Assembly: GCA_020160935.1 (NCBI GenBank)
Contig: JAIUPL010000031.1
Location: 1 to 61,516 of the forward strand
Length of the DNA: 61,516 nucleotides
Origin: Bacteroidota bacterium
GTDB lineage: Bacteria; Bacteroidota; Bacteroidia; Chitinophagales; Saprospiraceae
Direction of reading: 5' to 3'
Numbering within the stretch: position 1 is the first letter of the stretch; the number at the start of each line of letters is the position of its first letter. The notes below the pieces were generated by a model, which was not told the DNA's origin, did not search any database, and was given only the letters and a program-made list of their open reading frames with translations. A program made the position numbers and the translations under genes. Shown in pieces: positions 34,735 to 43,864 of this stretch.

Positions 34735-35583
34735 ATGCTGAAAAAAGTATATCGCTTTCTGGCCCCCCGTTTCCAGACCTTGTTTCTGGAATACAAAGTA
34801 GATTTCAAGCCACGCCATGGACATGGTTTGCCGCCACATGCACACCTGGAATTTGTGGTAAACGCCAATCGGGATGAGTACATTAAATGGTTGCACACCT
34901 TCGCCAAATACAAGGCTCAATTGCAATCTATCCAAAAAATGGACGCTGTACAGGACGCCAACCAGCCTGGCTGGAATAATGGTTTCCTTCCAGGGCTCGA
35001 TATCATGGCGCTCTATGTATTGTTGGCCGAATTGAAACCAAAACGCTACGTGGAAATTGGTTCGGGTAACTCTACCAAAGTGGCGCACAAGGCCAAAAAA
35101 GACCTCGGGCTCGATATGCAGATCGTATCCATCGACCCTTTTCCCCGGGCCGAAATCGACCACCTGGCAGATCAGGTCATCCGAACGCCGTTTGAAAACC
35201 TGGATAATGCCTTCCTGAAAGACCTGGATGAAAACGATGTGTTGTTTGTCGACAACTCCCACCGGGTTTTTCCCAACTCCGATGCTACCGTGTTTTTTAT
35301 GGAAGTGCTACCCGAATTAAAAAAAGGTGTGGTGGTACACATCCATGATATCTACATCCCGTACGATTATCCGCAATTCATGTGCGACCGTTTTTACTCG
35401 GAGCAATACGTACTGGCAGCATTTTTGCTCGCCAATCCGCACCACTATTCCACAATATTGCCCAATTACTTTATTTCCGAGGACAAAGAATTGAGCCACA
35501 TCATTGAAGATATGTGGAACCATCCGAATCTCGAAGATGTGGAACGGCACGGAGGATCATACTGGCTAAGAATTGGTAAGTAA
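34735..35583 (+). CDS. Class I SAM-dependent methyltransferase
   Basis: A 282-residue cytoplasmic protein with a Rossmann-type methyltransferase fold (Methyltransf_24 style). SAM-binding motif I is RYVEIGSGNSTKVAHKAK (around residue 103), with VSIDPFPRAEI as the acidic loop and DVLFVDNSHRVFPNSD as motif IV. The last third carries HIHDIYIPYDYPQFMCD and may recognise the substrate. The natural substrate is not evident. The start was set at MLKKVYRF, since a -7 element lies between it and earlier in-frame ATGs. Confidence 0.8.
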   Translation: MLKKVYRFLAPRFQTLFLEYKVDFKPRHGHGLPPHAHLEFVVNANRDEYIKWLHTFAKYKAQLQSIQKMDAVQDANQPGWNNGFLPGLDIMALYVLLAELKPKRYVEIGSGNSTKVAHKAKKDLGLDMQIVSIDPFPRAEIDHLADQVIRTPFENLDNAFLKDLDENDVLFVDNSHRVFPNSDATVFFMEVLPELKKGVVVHIHDIYIPYDYPQFMCDRFYSEQYVLAAFLLANPHHYSTILPNYFISEDKELSHIIEDMWNHPNLEDVERHGGSYWLRIGK

Positions 35584-35666
35584 GCCAATTCTCTAAGGAA
35601 AAAAACAGAATACTCTATAAAAGTGGTTTACTTTGCTCAACCAACCAGTATGGGCAAACGAAAAAT

Positions 35667-37565
35667 ATGAACAGCGCTCCTGACTTCAAATCGAACACTG
35701 CAAATGCCGACGCGACCCTGCTCCGACGGCTGAGCGATAACCTCGCGCGCTGGGTGTTTACCGATTTTGAACAGGCCAAGGCTGCTTTGGGTGAACTTTC
35801 CGGTTTGATTACGCCACGCAGTCCATTCGACATCAGGCTTTCATATCATCAAAGCGCCGCATTTCTGGAAAACCAGTGGAATCGCTACGATCAGTCGCTG
35901 CTACATGCCAGACACGCTATTGGTATTCTGGAAAGCCTGGCCGATTCATGGGCGCTGGCCGAAGTGTGGGCCGATATGGCCGCCACTTTCCTCAATAAAC
36001 GTGACTGGTCGGCCGCAGAAGATGCCCTGGATCGGGCCAGAAGGTACCTCGGCGAAGCAGAACAACCACGATTGCGTGCATTCATCGCTTGCAGGGAAGG
36101 ATTTCTGCACCTGCACCTGAGCAACAACCGGCAGGCCCTGAACGCCCTGATGGAGGCAGAAAAAGGGCTGATGGACATCGGCCCGAAAGCCGGGCTGAAA
36201 GATTTCTATATCAAAACACTGGTACTCAGTGGATTGGGCGATTTGTACGAACGGCTGGATGAAAAAGATAAAAGCCTCGAAGCCTATCGCCGCGTACTGC
36301 CCATTGTTGAAAAACACCACCTCCGCCCGCGCCTGGCCTGGCACTATCTGAATGCAGGCCGCGCTGCGCTTGCACGCAATGAAGCCGAACAGGCACAGAC
36401 ATTTTTTGAAACCGTGTTGCAAGTGGCGGGCGTAGGCGACCTCGAAGCCAAAACCCATGCCCTGAGCAACCTGGGTATCCTGGCTATGCTCGACGGGCAG
36501 TTTGTGCGGGCGCTCAACTTGTTCGGGCAGGCTGCAGCCCAGTACGACCCGGCTACCAAACCCGTCGATTTTACCAACCTTTCCAAAATCGAAAACTGGC
36601 GCGCCGGTATTTTTCTCCAACTTGACGACGCCAAACAGGCCGAACAACACCTGAAAAAATCGTGGGAAATCGGACAGCGTGGCCACGACCTGTATCACTT
36701 GGGACAGGTATGTCAGAACCTGGCTGAATTGTTTGCCGGAAAAAAGAACTACGAAGACGCCTACCTCTGGCAACAACGTGCTACCGACCTCAACAGGCAA
36801 CATTTCGACCAGTTGCGCGACCACGAACGGCAGGAAATAGAAGCGCGACACCAGTTGGAACGGAGTCGACAGGAGGCGCAGATGGCGCGTTTGCGCGTGG
36901 CCGGACTCCAATTGCGCGCCTTGCGGGCACAAATGAACCCGCATTTTATGTTCAATGTGCTCAATGCCATTCAGGGACTGGTGACTTCCGGCCGAAACAG
37001 CGACGCAGAATCCTACCTCGCCAAGTTTGCCAAAATGATGCGCCACACCCTCGAATATTCCGAACTGGAGGAAGTGACGCTCGAACAGGAAATTGAATTT
37101 CTGGATCGTTACCTGGACATCAATCGAAAATTGCGTTTCCGCGATCGACTTGCTTTTCAGATCATCGCTCCCAAACTGCATGATATGGACGATATGATGA
37201 TCCCGACCATGATCATTCAGCCTTTTGTAGAAAATGCCATCGAACATGGTCTGCGCCCGCGGCAGGAAGGGCGACTTCTCATCGAGTTTCAATTATTGGA
37301 AGACGACAATATGGTGCGTTGCATTATTGAAGACGATGGTGTTGGCATCAACAAGGGACGGGAAAAACAAATCAACCAGCCTGGTTTCCAGAAACATCGT
37401 TCGCGTGGTATGGATATTACAAAGGAACGCCTGTTGCTCCTGCACCAGATTCAGAAAAGTACCCGCGAAAATTTTATTGAAATCACTGATCTGGGAGAAA
37501 TGACCGGCGGACAACGAACCGGCACCCGGGTGGAAGTGTTGCTTCCGATTATGAATGAGGAGTAA
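35667..37565 (+). CDS. Soluble TPR sensor histidine kinase (LytS-like)
   Basis: A 632-residue kinase without transmembrane segments. Residues 1-370 are helical tetratricopeptide-like repeats (LGDLYERLDEKDKSLEAYRR, LSNLGILAMLDGQFVRALNL, CQNLAELFAGKKNYEDAYLW). A coiled coil links them to a His_kinase domain whose phospho-histidine is in ALRAQMNPHFMFNVLNAIQG (near residue 425). The ATPase domain shows PTMIIQPFVENAIEHGL and IEDDGVGI. Such kinases pair with LytTR response regulators, but no regulator gene is adjacent. The ATG at 35650 is out of frame, so the start is MNSAPDF. TACTTTG, one base short of TAnnTTTG, lies 30 bases upstream. A FtsX-like permease gene follows 40 bp downstream. Confidence 0.88.
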   Translation: MNSAPDFKSNTANADATLLRRLSDNLARWVFTDFEQAKAALGELSGLITPRSPFDIRLSYHQSAAFLENQWNRYDQSLLHARHAIGILESLADSWALAEVWADMAATFLNKRDWSAAEDALDRARRYLGEAEQPRLRAFIACREGFLHLHLSNNRQALNALMEAEKGLMDIGPKAGLKDFYIKTLVLSGLGDLYERLDEKDKSLEAYRRVLPIVEKHHLRPRLAWHYLNAGRAALARNEAEQAQTFFETVLQVAGVGDLEAKTHALSNLGILAMLDGQFVRALNLFGQAAAQYDPATKPVDFTNLSKIENWRAGIFLQLDDAKQAEQHLKKSWEIGQRGHDLYHLGQVCQNLAELFAGKKNYEDAYLWQQRATDLNRQHFDQLRDHERQEIEARHQLERSRQEAQMARLRVAGLQLRALRAQMNPHFMFNVLNAIQGLVTSGRNSDAESYLAKFAKMMRHTLEYSELEEVTLEQEIEFLDRYLDINRKLRFRDRLAFQIIAPKLHDMDDMMIPTMIIQPFVENAIEHGLRPRQEGRLLIEFQLLEDDNMVRCIIEDDGVGINKGREKQINQPGFQKHRSRGMDITKERLLLLHQIQKSTRENFIEITDLGEMTGGQRTGTRVEVLLPIMNEE

Positions 37566-37605
37566 CCCGCCTGAACATTGATTATTGCAAAAATCGTTCT
37601 CACCC

Positions 37606-38904
37606 TTGAACTTACCCTTCTTTATCGCCCGACGTATTGCTTTTTCTTCGGGAAACAGTTTTTCGAAAATCATATTACGCATTGCTATCGCAGCAGTGGC
37701 GCTCAGCGTGGCTGTGATGATTTCGGCTACGGCATTGATTTCCGGCTTTAAAACAGAAATCAGCCGTAAAATATTCGAATTCTGGGGGCATATTCATATT
37801 TCTGATACGCAATATGCCTTGTCGTATGAACCCACGCCGATTTCAATTAGGCAACCCTTTTACCCTTCACTCGACACTGTTCGGAGCATCACTTACCCGG
37901 CGACGCAAACCATACTTGGATACGAAACAGGCAACGAAATTGAAAAAAGGTCGCGGGGGGGTATCCGGCACATCCAGGTGTATGCGCACACACCTGGCAT
38001 TATCCGTACCAAAACGACCATGGAAGGCATCCTGCTGAAGGGGGTGGGTGCTGATTTCGACTGGAACAACCTGAAACCTTACCTGTTAGCCGGCAATTTC
38101 CTGTCGCGGCCCGACTCGGCTCCTTCCCGCGATATCATTATCAGCATGCAAACGGCCGACCGACTTCAGGTGAATGTGGGCGACAAACTGATTGTACATT
38201 TTGTAAAACAGGGAGAACAGTTGCGTCGGGCTTTTCAGATTTGCGGTTTGTATAAAACCGGTCTGGAAGAATACGACCGAAAATTTGCACTCTGTGACCT
38301 GCGCATCACACAAGGTTTACTTGGCTGGAATGAATCTCAGGTCGAAGGTTTTGAAATTTGGCTGGACGACTTGCGTGACCTGGATCAATATAATGAGTTC
38401 ATTTACAATGAGGTACTTCCTCCAGAATTACTCAGTGTCAGCATACGCGATAAATTCCCGGCCATTTTTGAGTGGCTGCAATTGCAGGATTACAATGAGG
38501 TAGTCATTCTGGCGCTGATGCTGGCAGTAGCGATCATCAACATGATCACAGCACTCATGGTATTGCTACTTGAACACACTTCCCTGATTGGTATTCTGAA
38601 GGCGCTGGGAGAATCAACTGGCCGTATCAGAAAAATCTTTCTGTACTACGCGGCAGTAATTACCCTGACCGGCATGTTCTGGGGAAACCTGATCGGACTT
38701 GGTTTTTGCTTTCTGGAAGACAAATTTCACCTGATTCGGCTGAATGAAGCAGACTATTACCTCTCGTATGCGCCGGTGAAGTTCAACTGGCTGGCAATCC
38801 TGGGCGTCAATATCGGCACTCTGATCATCACAGTTACATTTCTGATATTGCCAGCGCTGTGGGTTTCCAGAATTGCACCTGTTCGGGCTATTCGTTTCAG
38901 ATAG
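37606..38904 (+). CDS. FtsX/LolC-LolE-like membrane permease with TTG start
   Basis: A 432-residue inner-membrane protein of the FtsX/MacB/LolCE permease family. The first transmembrane helix follows MNLPFFIARRIAFSSGNSFS, a long periplasmic domain spans residues 50-270, and three C-terminal helices (around 300-430: VVILALMLAVAIINMITALM, ILKALGESTGRIRKIFLYYA, VRAIRF) complete the FtsX fold. Members work with an ATPase subunit to move lipoproteins or signal across the envelope. No ABC ATPase gene is adjacent. The annotation begins at a TTG codon (MNLPFFIARR) because relatives start exactly there; an earlier TTG at 37585 is possible. Confidence 0.85.
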   Translation: MNLPFFIARRIAFSSGNSFSKIILRIAIAAVALSVAVMISATALISGFKTEISRKIFEFWGHIHISDTQYALSYEPTPISIRQPFYPSLDTVRSITYPATQTILGYETGNEIEKRSRGGIRHIQVYAHTPGIIRTKTTMEGILLKGVGADFDWNNLKPYLLAGNFLSRPDSAPSRDIIISMQTADRLQVNVGDKLIVHFVKQGEQLRRAFQICGLYKTGLEEYDRKFALCDLRITQGLLGWNESQVEGFEIWLDDLRDLDQYNEFIYNEVLPPELLSVSIRDKFPAIFEWLQLQDYNEVVILALMLAVAIINMITALMVLLLEHTSLIGILKALGESTGRIRKIFLYYAAVITLTGMFWGNLIGLGFCFLEDKFHLIRLNEADYYLSYAPVKFNWLAILGVNIGTLIITVTFLILPALWVSRIAPVRAIRFR

Positions 38905-38971
38905 ACGAGCCTTCCTTAGTCACTTTTTAGTCAAGACCGCTGAGGGAAATCAATGTTGTCGCCAAAGGCGG

Positions 38972-38979
38972 TAACTTTG
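38972..38979 (+). promoter_or_regulatory. -7 promoter element for hemE
   Basis: TAACTTTG matches TAnnTTTG and ends 28 bases before the hemE ATG. A TTG at 38956-38958 is only 13 bases upstream, closer than usual. Confidence 0.45.
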
Positions 38980-39007
38980 CGTCCTTGTTCACCATAGCCT
39001 TATTCCC

Positions 39008-40066
39008 ATGATTGCGTCTTCTGCCCCTCTTGCTGCGGCAACCGAATCCAAGCACCTGTTTCTTCGTGCCGCTGCAGGTGCAGCCACCGAACGCCCACCT
39101 GTCTGGCTGATGCGGCAGGCAGGCCGAATTTTGCCCCAATACAGGGCATTGCGTGCGAACTTCCCTGATTTCAAGGCGTTTGTAAAAACACCGGAAGCCG
39201 CCGCAGAAGCCACCATTCAGCCGGTAGATGAACTGGGTGTAGATGCTGCCATCATCTTTTCAGATATTCTGGTGGTACCGGAAGCCATGGGACTGGATTA
39301 TGAAATGATCGAGGCAAAAGGCCCGCGATTCCCGCAGGTGATTGAAAATCAACATGATGTAGCAAAATTGATTTCCGGCGCCGAAGCCGCTTCTCATCTC
39401 ACATATGTGTACGAGGCCCTGAAAATCACCAAACGCGAACTCGCCGATCGCGTACCACTTATTGGTTTTGCCGGTGCTCCCTGGACGATTTTTGCCTATA
39501 TGGTGGAAGGAGGCGGCAGCAAAACTTTTTCGAAAGCCCGCCGCATGTTGTACAGCCAGCCTGAATTGTCGCATGCGCTGCTGCAGAAAATTACCGATAC
39601 CACCATCGTTTACTTGCGCAACCAGGTAGAATCGGGCGCTGATTTGATTCAGTTGTTTGACTCCTGGGCAGGCGAATTGCCGCCGGCACATTACAGTGCA
39701 TTTTCAGTGCCATACCTCCAACAGATTTGCGAAGCGCTCCCGGAAGTGCCCAAAACAGTGTTTGCCAAAGGCGCCTGGTTTGCTCTTGAAGAATTGGCAA
39801 ATTTACCCTGCCAGGTGATTGGCCTCGACTGGAATATTACACCGGAATATGCCAAAAAGGCCACAAGCGGTAAAAAGGTACTGCAAGGCAACCTCGACCC
39901 GTGTGCTTTATACGCCGATATTCCGACCATTGAAAAAGAAACCCGTAAAATGCTGAAGGCTTTTGGCAGCAATCATATTGTCAACCTCGGCCATGGCGTA
40001 TACCCGGATACGCCGCTCGATGGGGTGCGGGCGTTTGTACAAACAGTAGTGAGTAGTGAGTGGTGA
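39008..40066 (+). CDS. hemE: Uroporphyrinogen decarboxylase HemE
   Basis: A 352-residue cytoplasmic enzyme that decarboxylates uroporphyrinogen III to coproporphyrinogen III in heme synthesis. The family signature [20 protein letters not shown] near residue 30 and the second signature [20 protein letters not shown] near residue 155 are complete, and [16 protein letters not shown] marks the C-terminus; length agrees with the family. The last codons (VVSSEW plus TGA) are read from GAGTAGT-type repeat words, so an arm of an inverted repeat has become the end of the gene. It is monocistronic as far as seen. Confidence 0.95.
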   Translation: MIASSAPLAAATESKHLFLRAAAGAATERPPVWLMRQAGRILPQYRALRANFPDFKAFVKTPEAAAEATIQPVDELGVDAAIIFSDILVVPEAMGLDYEMIEAKGPRFPQVIENQHDVAKLISGAEAASHLTYVYEALKITKRELADRVPLIGFAGAPWTIFAYMVEGGGSKTFSKARRMLYSQPELSHALLQKITDTTIVYLRNQVESGADLIQLFDSWAGELPPAHYSAFSVPYLQQICEALPEVPKTVFAKGAWFALEELANLPCQVIGLDWNITPEYAKKATSGKKVLQGNLDPCALYADIPTIEKETRKMLKAFGSNHIVNLGHGVYPDTPLDGVRAFVQTVVSSEW

Positions 40067-40191
40067 GTAGTGAGTAGTGAGTGGTGAGTAGTGAGTGGTG
40101 ATTACACACATTGCTATTGGTTTCTTCATTAGAGTGACCAATAGCAATGTGTGTAAAACTCACTACTCACCACTCACTACTCACTACTCAA
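40046..40191. repeat. Inverted repeat with GAGTAGT/GAGTGGT arms (IR9)
   Basis: The left arm (40046-40121) is about eight copies of a 7-bp word, GAGTAGT or GAGTGGT, followed by the core ACACACATTGCTATTGGT; the right arm (40137-40191) carries ACCAATAGCAATGTGTGT, then the complementary words. The core is perfectly paired. It matches the core of the repeats at 23446 and 25344, although the outer words differ. Both convergent genes end in it: hemE (TGA, 40064-40066) and the haloperoxidase-like gene (TAG, 40179-40177, after Leu-Ser-Ser-Glu). Confidence 0.92.
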
Positions 40192-41556
40192 GACTCCCGC
40201 CTCCGCTCTTCTCAGCGCCAGCGCATTCACTTTTTGTCCCACCATTTTGCCAAGTCGGAGCCCTTCCTTGCAGTCCATTCGGTAGTGAACGCCGATGAGC
40301 ACACGGGAGGCGGCGTTTTCCTGTGCCATTTCAGCAAAAGATAGATAGGTGCGGGGTTTGCCCGTAAACTCTTGCCGATGTTCGTGCGTTCGATCGGTAA
40401 GGGTAAAGTGTTCGCCCAGTTGAGCCGCCAGCACTTCCGCCGCTGCGGCTCCGAAAGCAGAGTGCCCGGAAGGGTAGGAGGGGAAGTTCGGGTTGTCGTG
40501 CAGCGGCTTCCATTCGGTTTTCATTACCCTGCGGATATAACTGTCAGGCCTTTCCCGGTTGTACGTATATTTTCCATGCCAGGTAACAATCCCGACATCG
40601 CACAAAGCCATGGCGGTTTTTAAATACGTTTCGATAACCTGCTCAAAAGGCAACTGTGCCTGTGCCAGCGCCTGATTGGCAATAGCGATCCATCTGCCGG
40701 CGGGCGTAACCGTAAGTCCAGGTAGGTCGTCGCTCCACAATTCAGCAATCCACCTGTTTTCCTTGCTCAAGGGATGTGAAACAGCCAGTAGTTCCAACGC
40801 TTCCGTATGTAAGCCCGAACCGGGAGATTCCTCAAAGGGGAGCGGCGGTTTTACTGGTACGTCTGCAGGGGCGGCTACGAATGAGCGAACCTTGCCCCAA
40901 TTTGGCAGAAGGGCTGGCAAAGGCCTGTTGCCCTGTGGCTGCCAGCAACCGGCACAAGTAGGAGGAACATATTTTTTATCAAAATTGTACAAAAATGCAT
41001 CATGACCTTCTTTATCAGTCATCGACCATTGCCAGACGGCCTTGCTGACCAATTGTCCGTAAGTTTTGGATTGATACAGTATTTCGTTGTCTATGATTTC
41101 ATGAAAACGGCGCGCATAACGATCCTCCAGGTCGTCGATGCGCTTTTTCATGTAGTCAGGAGTGGTAGGGAAAAAATCGCGCAGGATTTGCGCGTAGGCT
41201 GCATTTACGCTCGTTGGCAAGTGAAATTTTGCAACCGCCGGCAAAATAGACGGCCGCTCGTATCCCGGACAGTATTGTTCCATGGATTCATAGCCCTTTA
41301 AATCAGGCAATGCTGCTTCGTAAGCCGCCATTTCCACATAGGCAAACATACGCGCACTGATTGGAGGCCGGTATCCCGGTGTATAACGTTCCAGGTCGAG
41401 CATCAACCGATTCCAGGCCATGGTAGTTTCCGTAGCCATTTTATGTGCTTCGGACTCCCTTTCACCCAATGGCCGGCAACTTTCACTCAGTAAAACGCTG
41501 AACAAAAGAATGGCAAAAAGGGTATTTGTCAGACAGGCAAACCATTTTCTTTTCAT
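40177..41556 (-). CDS. Vanadium-dependent haloperoxidase-like / PAP2 lipoprotein (copy 2)
   Basis: A 459-residue lipoprotein (signal ending SVLLSESC). The C-terminal third carries the full vanadate/phosphate-binding set of this superfamily: K-x6-RP in HGKYTYNRERPDSY, PSGH in YPSGHSAFGAAAAEVL, and SR-x5-H in ASRVLIGVHYRMD. The superfamily contains haloperoxidases that bind vanadate and acid phosphatases that bind phosphate; sequence alone does not decide between them. A paralogue lies at 43865-45247, with a two-component system between the two. This copy is 88 bp downstream of the histidine kinase in the same direction and probably belongs to its operon. Its last four codons and stop come from a repeat arm. 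Confidence 0.85.
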   Translation of the reverse strand: MKRKWFACLTNTLFAILLFSVLLSESCRPLGERESEAHKMATETTMAWNRLMLDLERYTPGYRPPISARMFAYVEMAAYEAALPDLKGYESMEQYCPGYERPSILPAVAKFHLPTSVNAAYAQILRDFFPTTPDYMKKRIDDLEDRYARRFHEIIDNEILYQSKTYGQLVSKAVWQWSMTDKEGHDAFLYNFDKKYVPPTCAGCWQPQGNRPLPALLPNWGKVRSFVAAPADVPVKPPLPFEESPGSGLHTEALELLAVSHPLSKENRWIAELWSDDLPGLTVTPAGRWIAIANQALAQAQLPFEQVIETYLKTAMALCDVGIVTWHGKYTYNRERPDSYIRRVMKTEWKPLHDNPNFPSYPSGHSAFGAAAAEVLAAQLGEHFTLTDRTHEHRQEFTGKPRTYLSFAEMAQENAASRVLIGVHYRMDCKEGLRLGKMVGQKVNALALRRAEAGVLSSE

Positions 41557-41644
41557 AAGCCAAACGGGTATTGGATGAAGCCTGGATGTAAATCGGTGAA
41601 TGAGTCGGATGAAAGGGTTGCGTTTACATATGGGGATGGGATTA

Positions 41645-43003
41645 TTACGGGAAACTAAGTTTGAATGTAGTGCCTTTGCCTTGCGCCGACACCACGTCCA
41701 GCATCACATGGTGCAGTTTCAGGATACTATCTACCAGCGAAAGACCGATGCCGGAACCACGCACATGAATATTTTGCGAACTGCGGTAAAAAGGTTGAAA
41801 AATGAGCTGCATATCCTTTTGAGGAATACCCGTCCCATGGTCTGTGATTTCTACATAATGCTTTCCATTCATCTCGAAGCCTATTTTTACTTCCACTTTT
41901 TTGTCTGGTGAAAACTTGCATCCATTGTCCATCAGGTTCTGGAATGCCGAGCGCAGCAATGATTCATTTCCAAATACGCACAGTTGGTCTTCGCTCTCCG
42001 GAATGCCTTCTATATCGAATGAAATGTGATAATCAGGGTGCATACGAAGCAGGGTAGCACGGGTTTGTAGCATGATTTCATCCAGCCGCACTTGTTCGAA
42101 TACGATGTTGGCGCCTTCCGAATGTACCCGGGCCAATTGAAGGAGTTTCTCCGTTACGTCGCTTAGTTCGCGGGTATCTTCATGTACGGATGCAAGTGTG
42201 GCATGATACTCGGCTGCGCTTCTTTTTTTATCGAGTGCTACTTCCAGTTGCGACAAAATGACGGACAGCGGGTTTTTTAATTCATGCGATACATTGGAAA
42301 TGAAACTTTTTTGCATCCGAAATGCGAACTGTATCCGATCGAGCAGCCGGTTGAAGGTGATGACCAGCCTGGATATTTCGTCGTGGTTGTTGGCGGCATC
42401 CAGGCGCGCGCTGAGGTCGGAGGGAAGAATACGATCCACCTGGTTGATAATACGCGATACAGGGGCCATGGCTTGTCCGGCATAAATCCAGCCGCCTGCT
42501 GCCACGATGCCGATACCCATAAAGAAACTGATAATCAGGATGTTGCGCAGATTAGCCAGTTCTTCCGAATTAAAAATGGATTCCGCAATAATCAGGTATT
42601 GTCTACCACTATGGCTTTGGTGTGAGATGCCGATTGCATGGAGGTCATTGTGTTGAAAACACGTTTCTTCATTATTCTTCAGTTGCCTTAAACGATCGGC
42701 CATCAAAGGTGGGGCATCGGCATTGAAAGCAAATACCATTTCCAGATCACTGTTGTAAATGACCACATTCTCTCTAAATGGCAGCGCTTCACCTGCTTCC
42801 GGTATTTGCGGTTGAAGCACATGAAGTTTTTCTTCTTCATGCAATACCATTTCGGCCGTCATAAGCGCTTTGGAGCGCAGGTTGTTGTAAAATTCCGTTT
42901 CGGTGATCTGTCTGAACTTGAAATAGATAAAACACAGGGAAAGCAACAGGATGCCTGCTACCAGAATGATAAATTGCAAGGTGAGTTTGCTTCGTATTTG
43001 CAT
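41645..43003 (-). CDS. Two-component sensor histidine kinase, membrane-bound
   Basis: A 452-residue sensor kinase. Two transmembrane helices (around residues 8-30 and 153-175) enclose a periplasmic sensor region of about 120 residues. A HAMP domain, a dimerisation/phosphoacceptor helix (FISNVSHELKNPLSVILSQL, His near 246) and the ATPase domain (NLMDNGCKFS, DHGTGIPQKD, GSGIGLSLVDSIL) follow. It starts six bases after the response-regulator gene, so the two are translated together. The stimulus is unknown; the flanking haloperoxidase-like lipoproteins are the best candidates for target genes. Confidence 0.92.
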   Translation of the reverse strand: MQIRSKLTLQFIILVAGILLLSLCFIYFKFRQITETEFYNNLRSKALMTAEMVLHEEEKLHVLQPQIPEAGEALPFRENVVIYNSDLEMVFAFNADAPPLMADRLRQLKNNEETCFQHNDLHAIGISHQSHSGRQYLIIAESIFNSEELANLRNILIISFFMGIGIVAAGGWIYAGQAMAPVSRIINQVDRILPSDLSARLDAANNHDEISRLVITFNRLLDRIQFAFRMQKSFISNVSHELKNPLSVILSQLEVALDKKRSAAEYHATLASVHEDTRELSDVTEKLLQLARVHSEGANIVFEQVRLDEIMLQTRATLLRMHPDYHISFDIEGIPESEDQLCVFGNESLLRSAFQNLMDNGCKFSPDKKVEVKIGFEMNGKHYVEITDHGTGIPQKDMQLIFQPFYRSSQNIHVRGSGIGLSLVDSILKLHHVMLDVVSAQGKGTTFKLSFP

Positions 43004-43009
43004 ATCGGT

Positions 43010-43693
43010 TCAGAGTTCTTCTTCCCGAAGGATATATCCGTTTTTAAACTGCGTGTGAATCAGTTTTTTCGAAAAACCTTTTTCGATTTTCTTGCGTAGA
43101 AAGTTGACGTACACCTCGATTACATTGGTACCGGTATCAAAATGCAGGTTCCAGACACGTTCTGAAATCTCGTTTTTCGAAATAACCCTGCCCGGATTGC
43201 GCAATAAGTATTCCATAAGTGCGAATTCACGGGGTGTGAGTGAAATTTTTTGTCCTCCACGAAAAAACTCCTTTGTTTCGAGGTTCATTTCCAGATCGGC
43301 AAAATGCAGATTCGGGCTCGATTGATAAGTTTCTACAGGCCTGCGCGCCAAAGCACGAATGCGCATAAGCAATTCCCTGAATTCAAAAGGTTTCGTCAGG
43401 TAGTCGTCGGCGCCGGCTTCAAAACCAGTTACCTTGTCGTCTGTCTGGCCCAGTGCTGTGAGTAAAATCACTGGTGTGCGATTGCCAATGCCGCGAAGTC
43501 TGCGAAGCAAATCTATCCCGTTCACTTCAGGTAGTATGACATCTGAAATGATTACAGCGTATTCGTTTTCACTCGCCAATCGGTATCCAGTTGATCCTTC
43601 CAGCGCAGTATCCACATCGATCTGGTTCTCCTGCAACCCTTTTTTCAGGGATTGTACCATTTTAGGCTCGTCTTCTATCAGTAACACTTTCAT
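43010..43693 (-). CDS. OmpR-family response regulator
   Basis: A 227-residue response regulator. The receiver domain begins MKVLLIEDEPKMVQ and has the phospho-acceptor aspartate in VIISDVILPEVNG and the conserved Lys in DDYLTKPFEFREL. The C-terminal winged helix (ISLTPREFALMEYLLRNPGR, TNVIEVYVNFLRKKIE) is the OmpR/PhoB DNA-binding type. It is the promoter-proximal gene of a probable regulator-kinase-haloperoxidase operon. An upstream in-frame ATG (43738) was rejected because the receiver fold starts at MKVLLIE. Confidence 0.93.
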   Translation of the reverse strand: MKVLLIEDEPKMVQSLKKGLQENQIDVDTALEGSTGYRLASENEYAVIISDVILPEVNGIDLLRRLRGIGNRTPVILLTALGQTDDKVTGFEAGADDYLTKPFEFRELLMRIRALARRPVETYQSSPNLHFADLEMNLETKEFFRGGQKISLTPREFALMEYLLRNPGRVISKNEISERVWNLHFDTGTNVIEVYVNFLRKKIEKGFSKKLIHTQFKNGYILREEEL

Positions 43694-43737
43694 ATCTGCA
43701 AAATTTGCATGGCAAATCACGACAAAAAAATACAGCA

Positions 43738-43763
43738 CAAAGGTATGTAAAGTACCTTCGCAA
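43738..43763 (-). promoter_or_regulatory. Promoter of the two-component system operon
   Basis: On the minus strand TTG (43763-43761), 15 bases, then TACCTTTG (43745-43738) give a near-consensus phylum promoter; the spacer is slightly short. The leader to the regulator start is about 40 bases. The divergent haloperoxidase gene starts about 100 bp away, so the two promoter regions are adjacent. Confidence 0.55.
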
Positions 43764-43864
43764 TCATTTTAAGTGCTTTTTAATCAAAAAGTGGCACATC
43801 ACAGTGAAAATTGGCCGGTACTTTGCTGCATGATTCGACAATGTTTAACGAAAAAACTAAATCT

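Noticed and set aside
23446-40191. Classical insertion sequence or MITE
   Set aside because: No transposase, no consistent target-site duplication could be identified, and arm sequences differ between copies with the same core. A MITE-like origin of the core is still possible.
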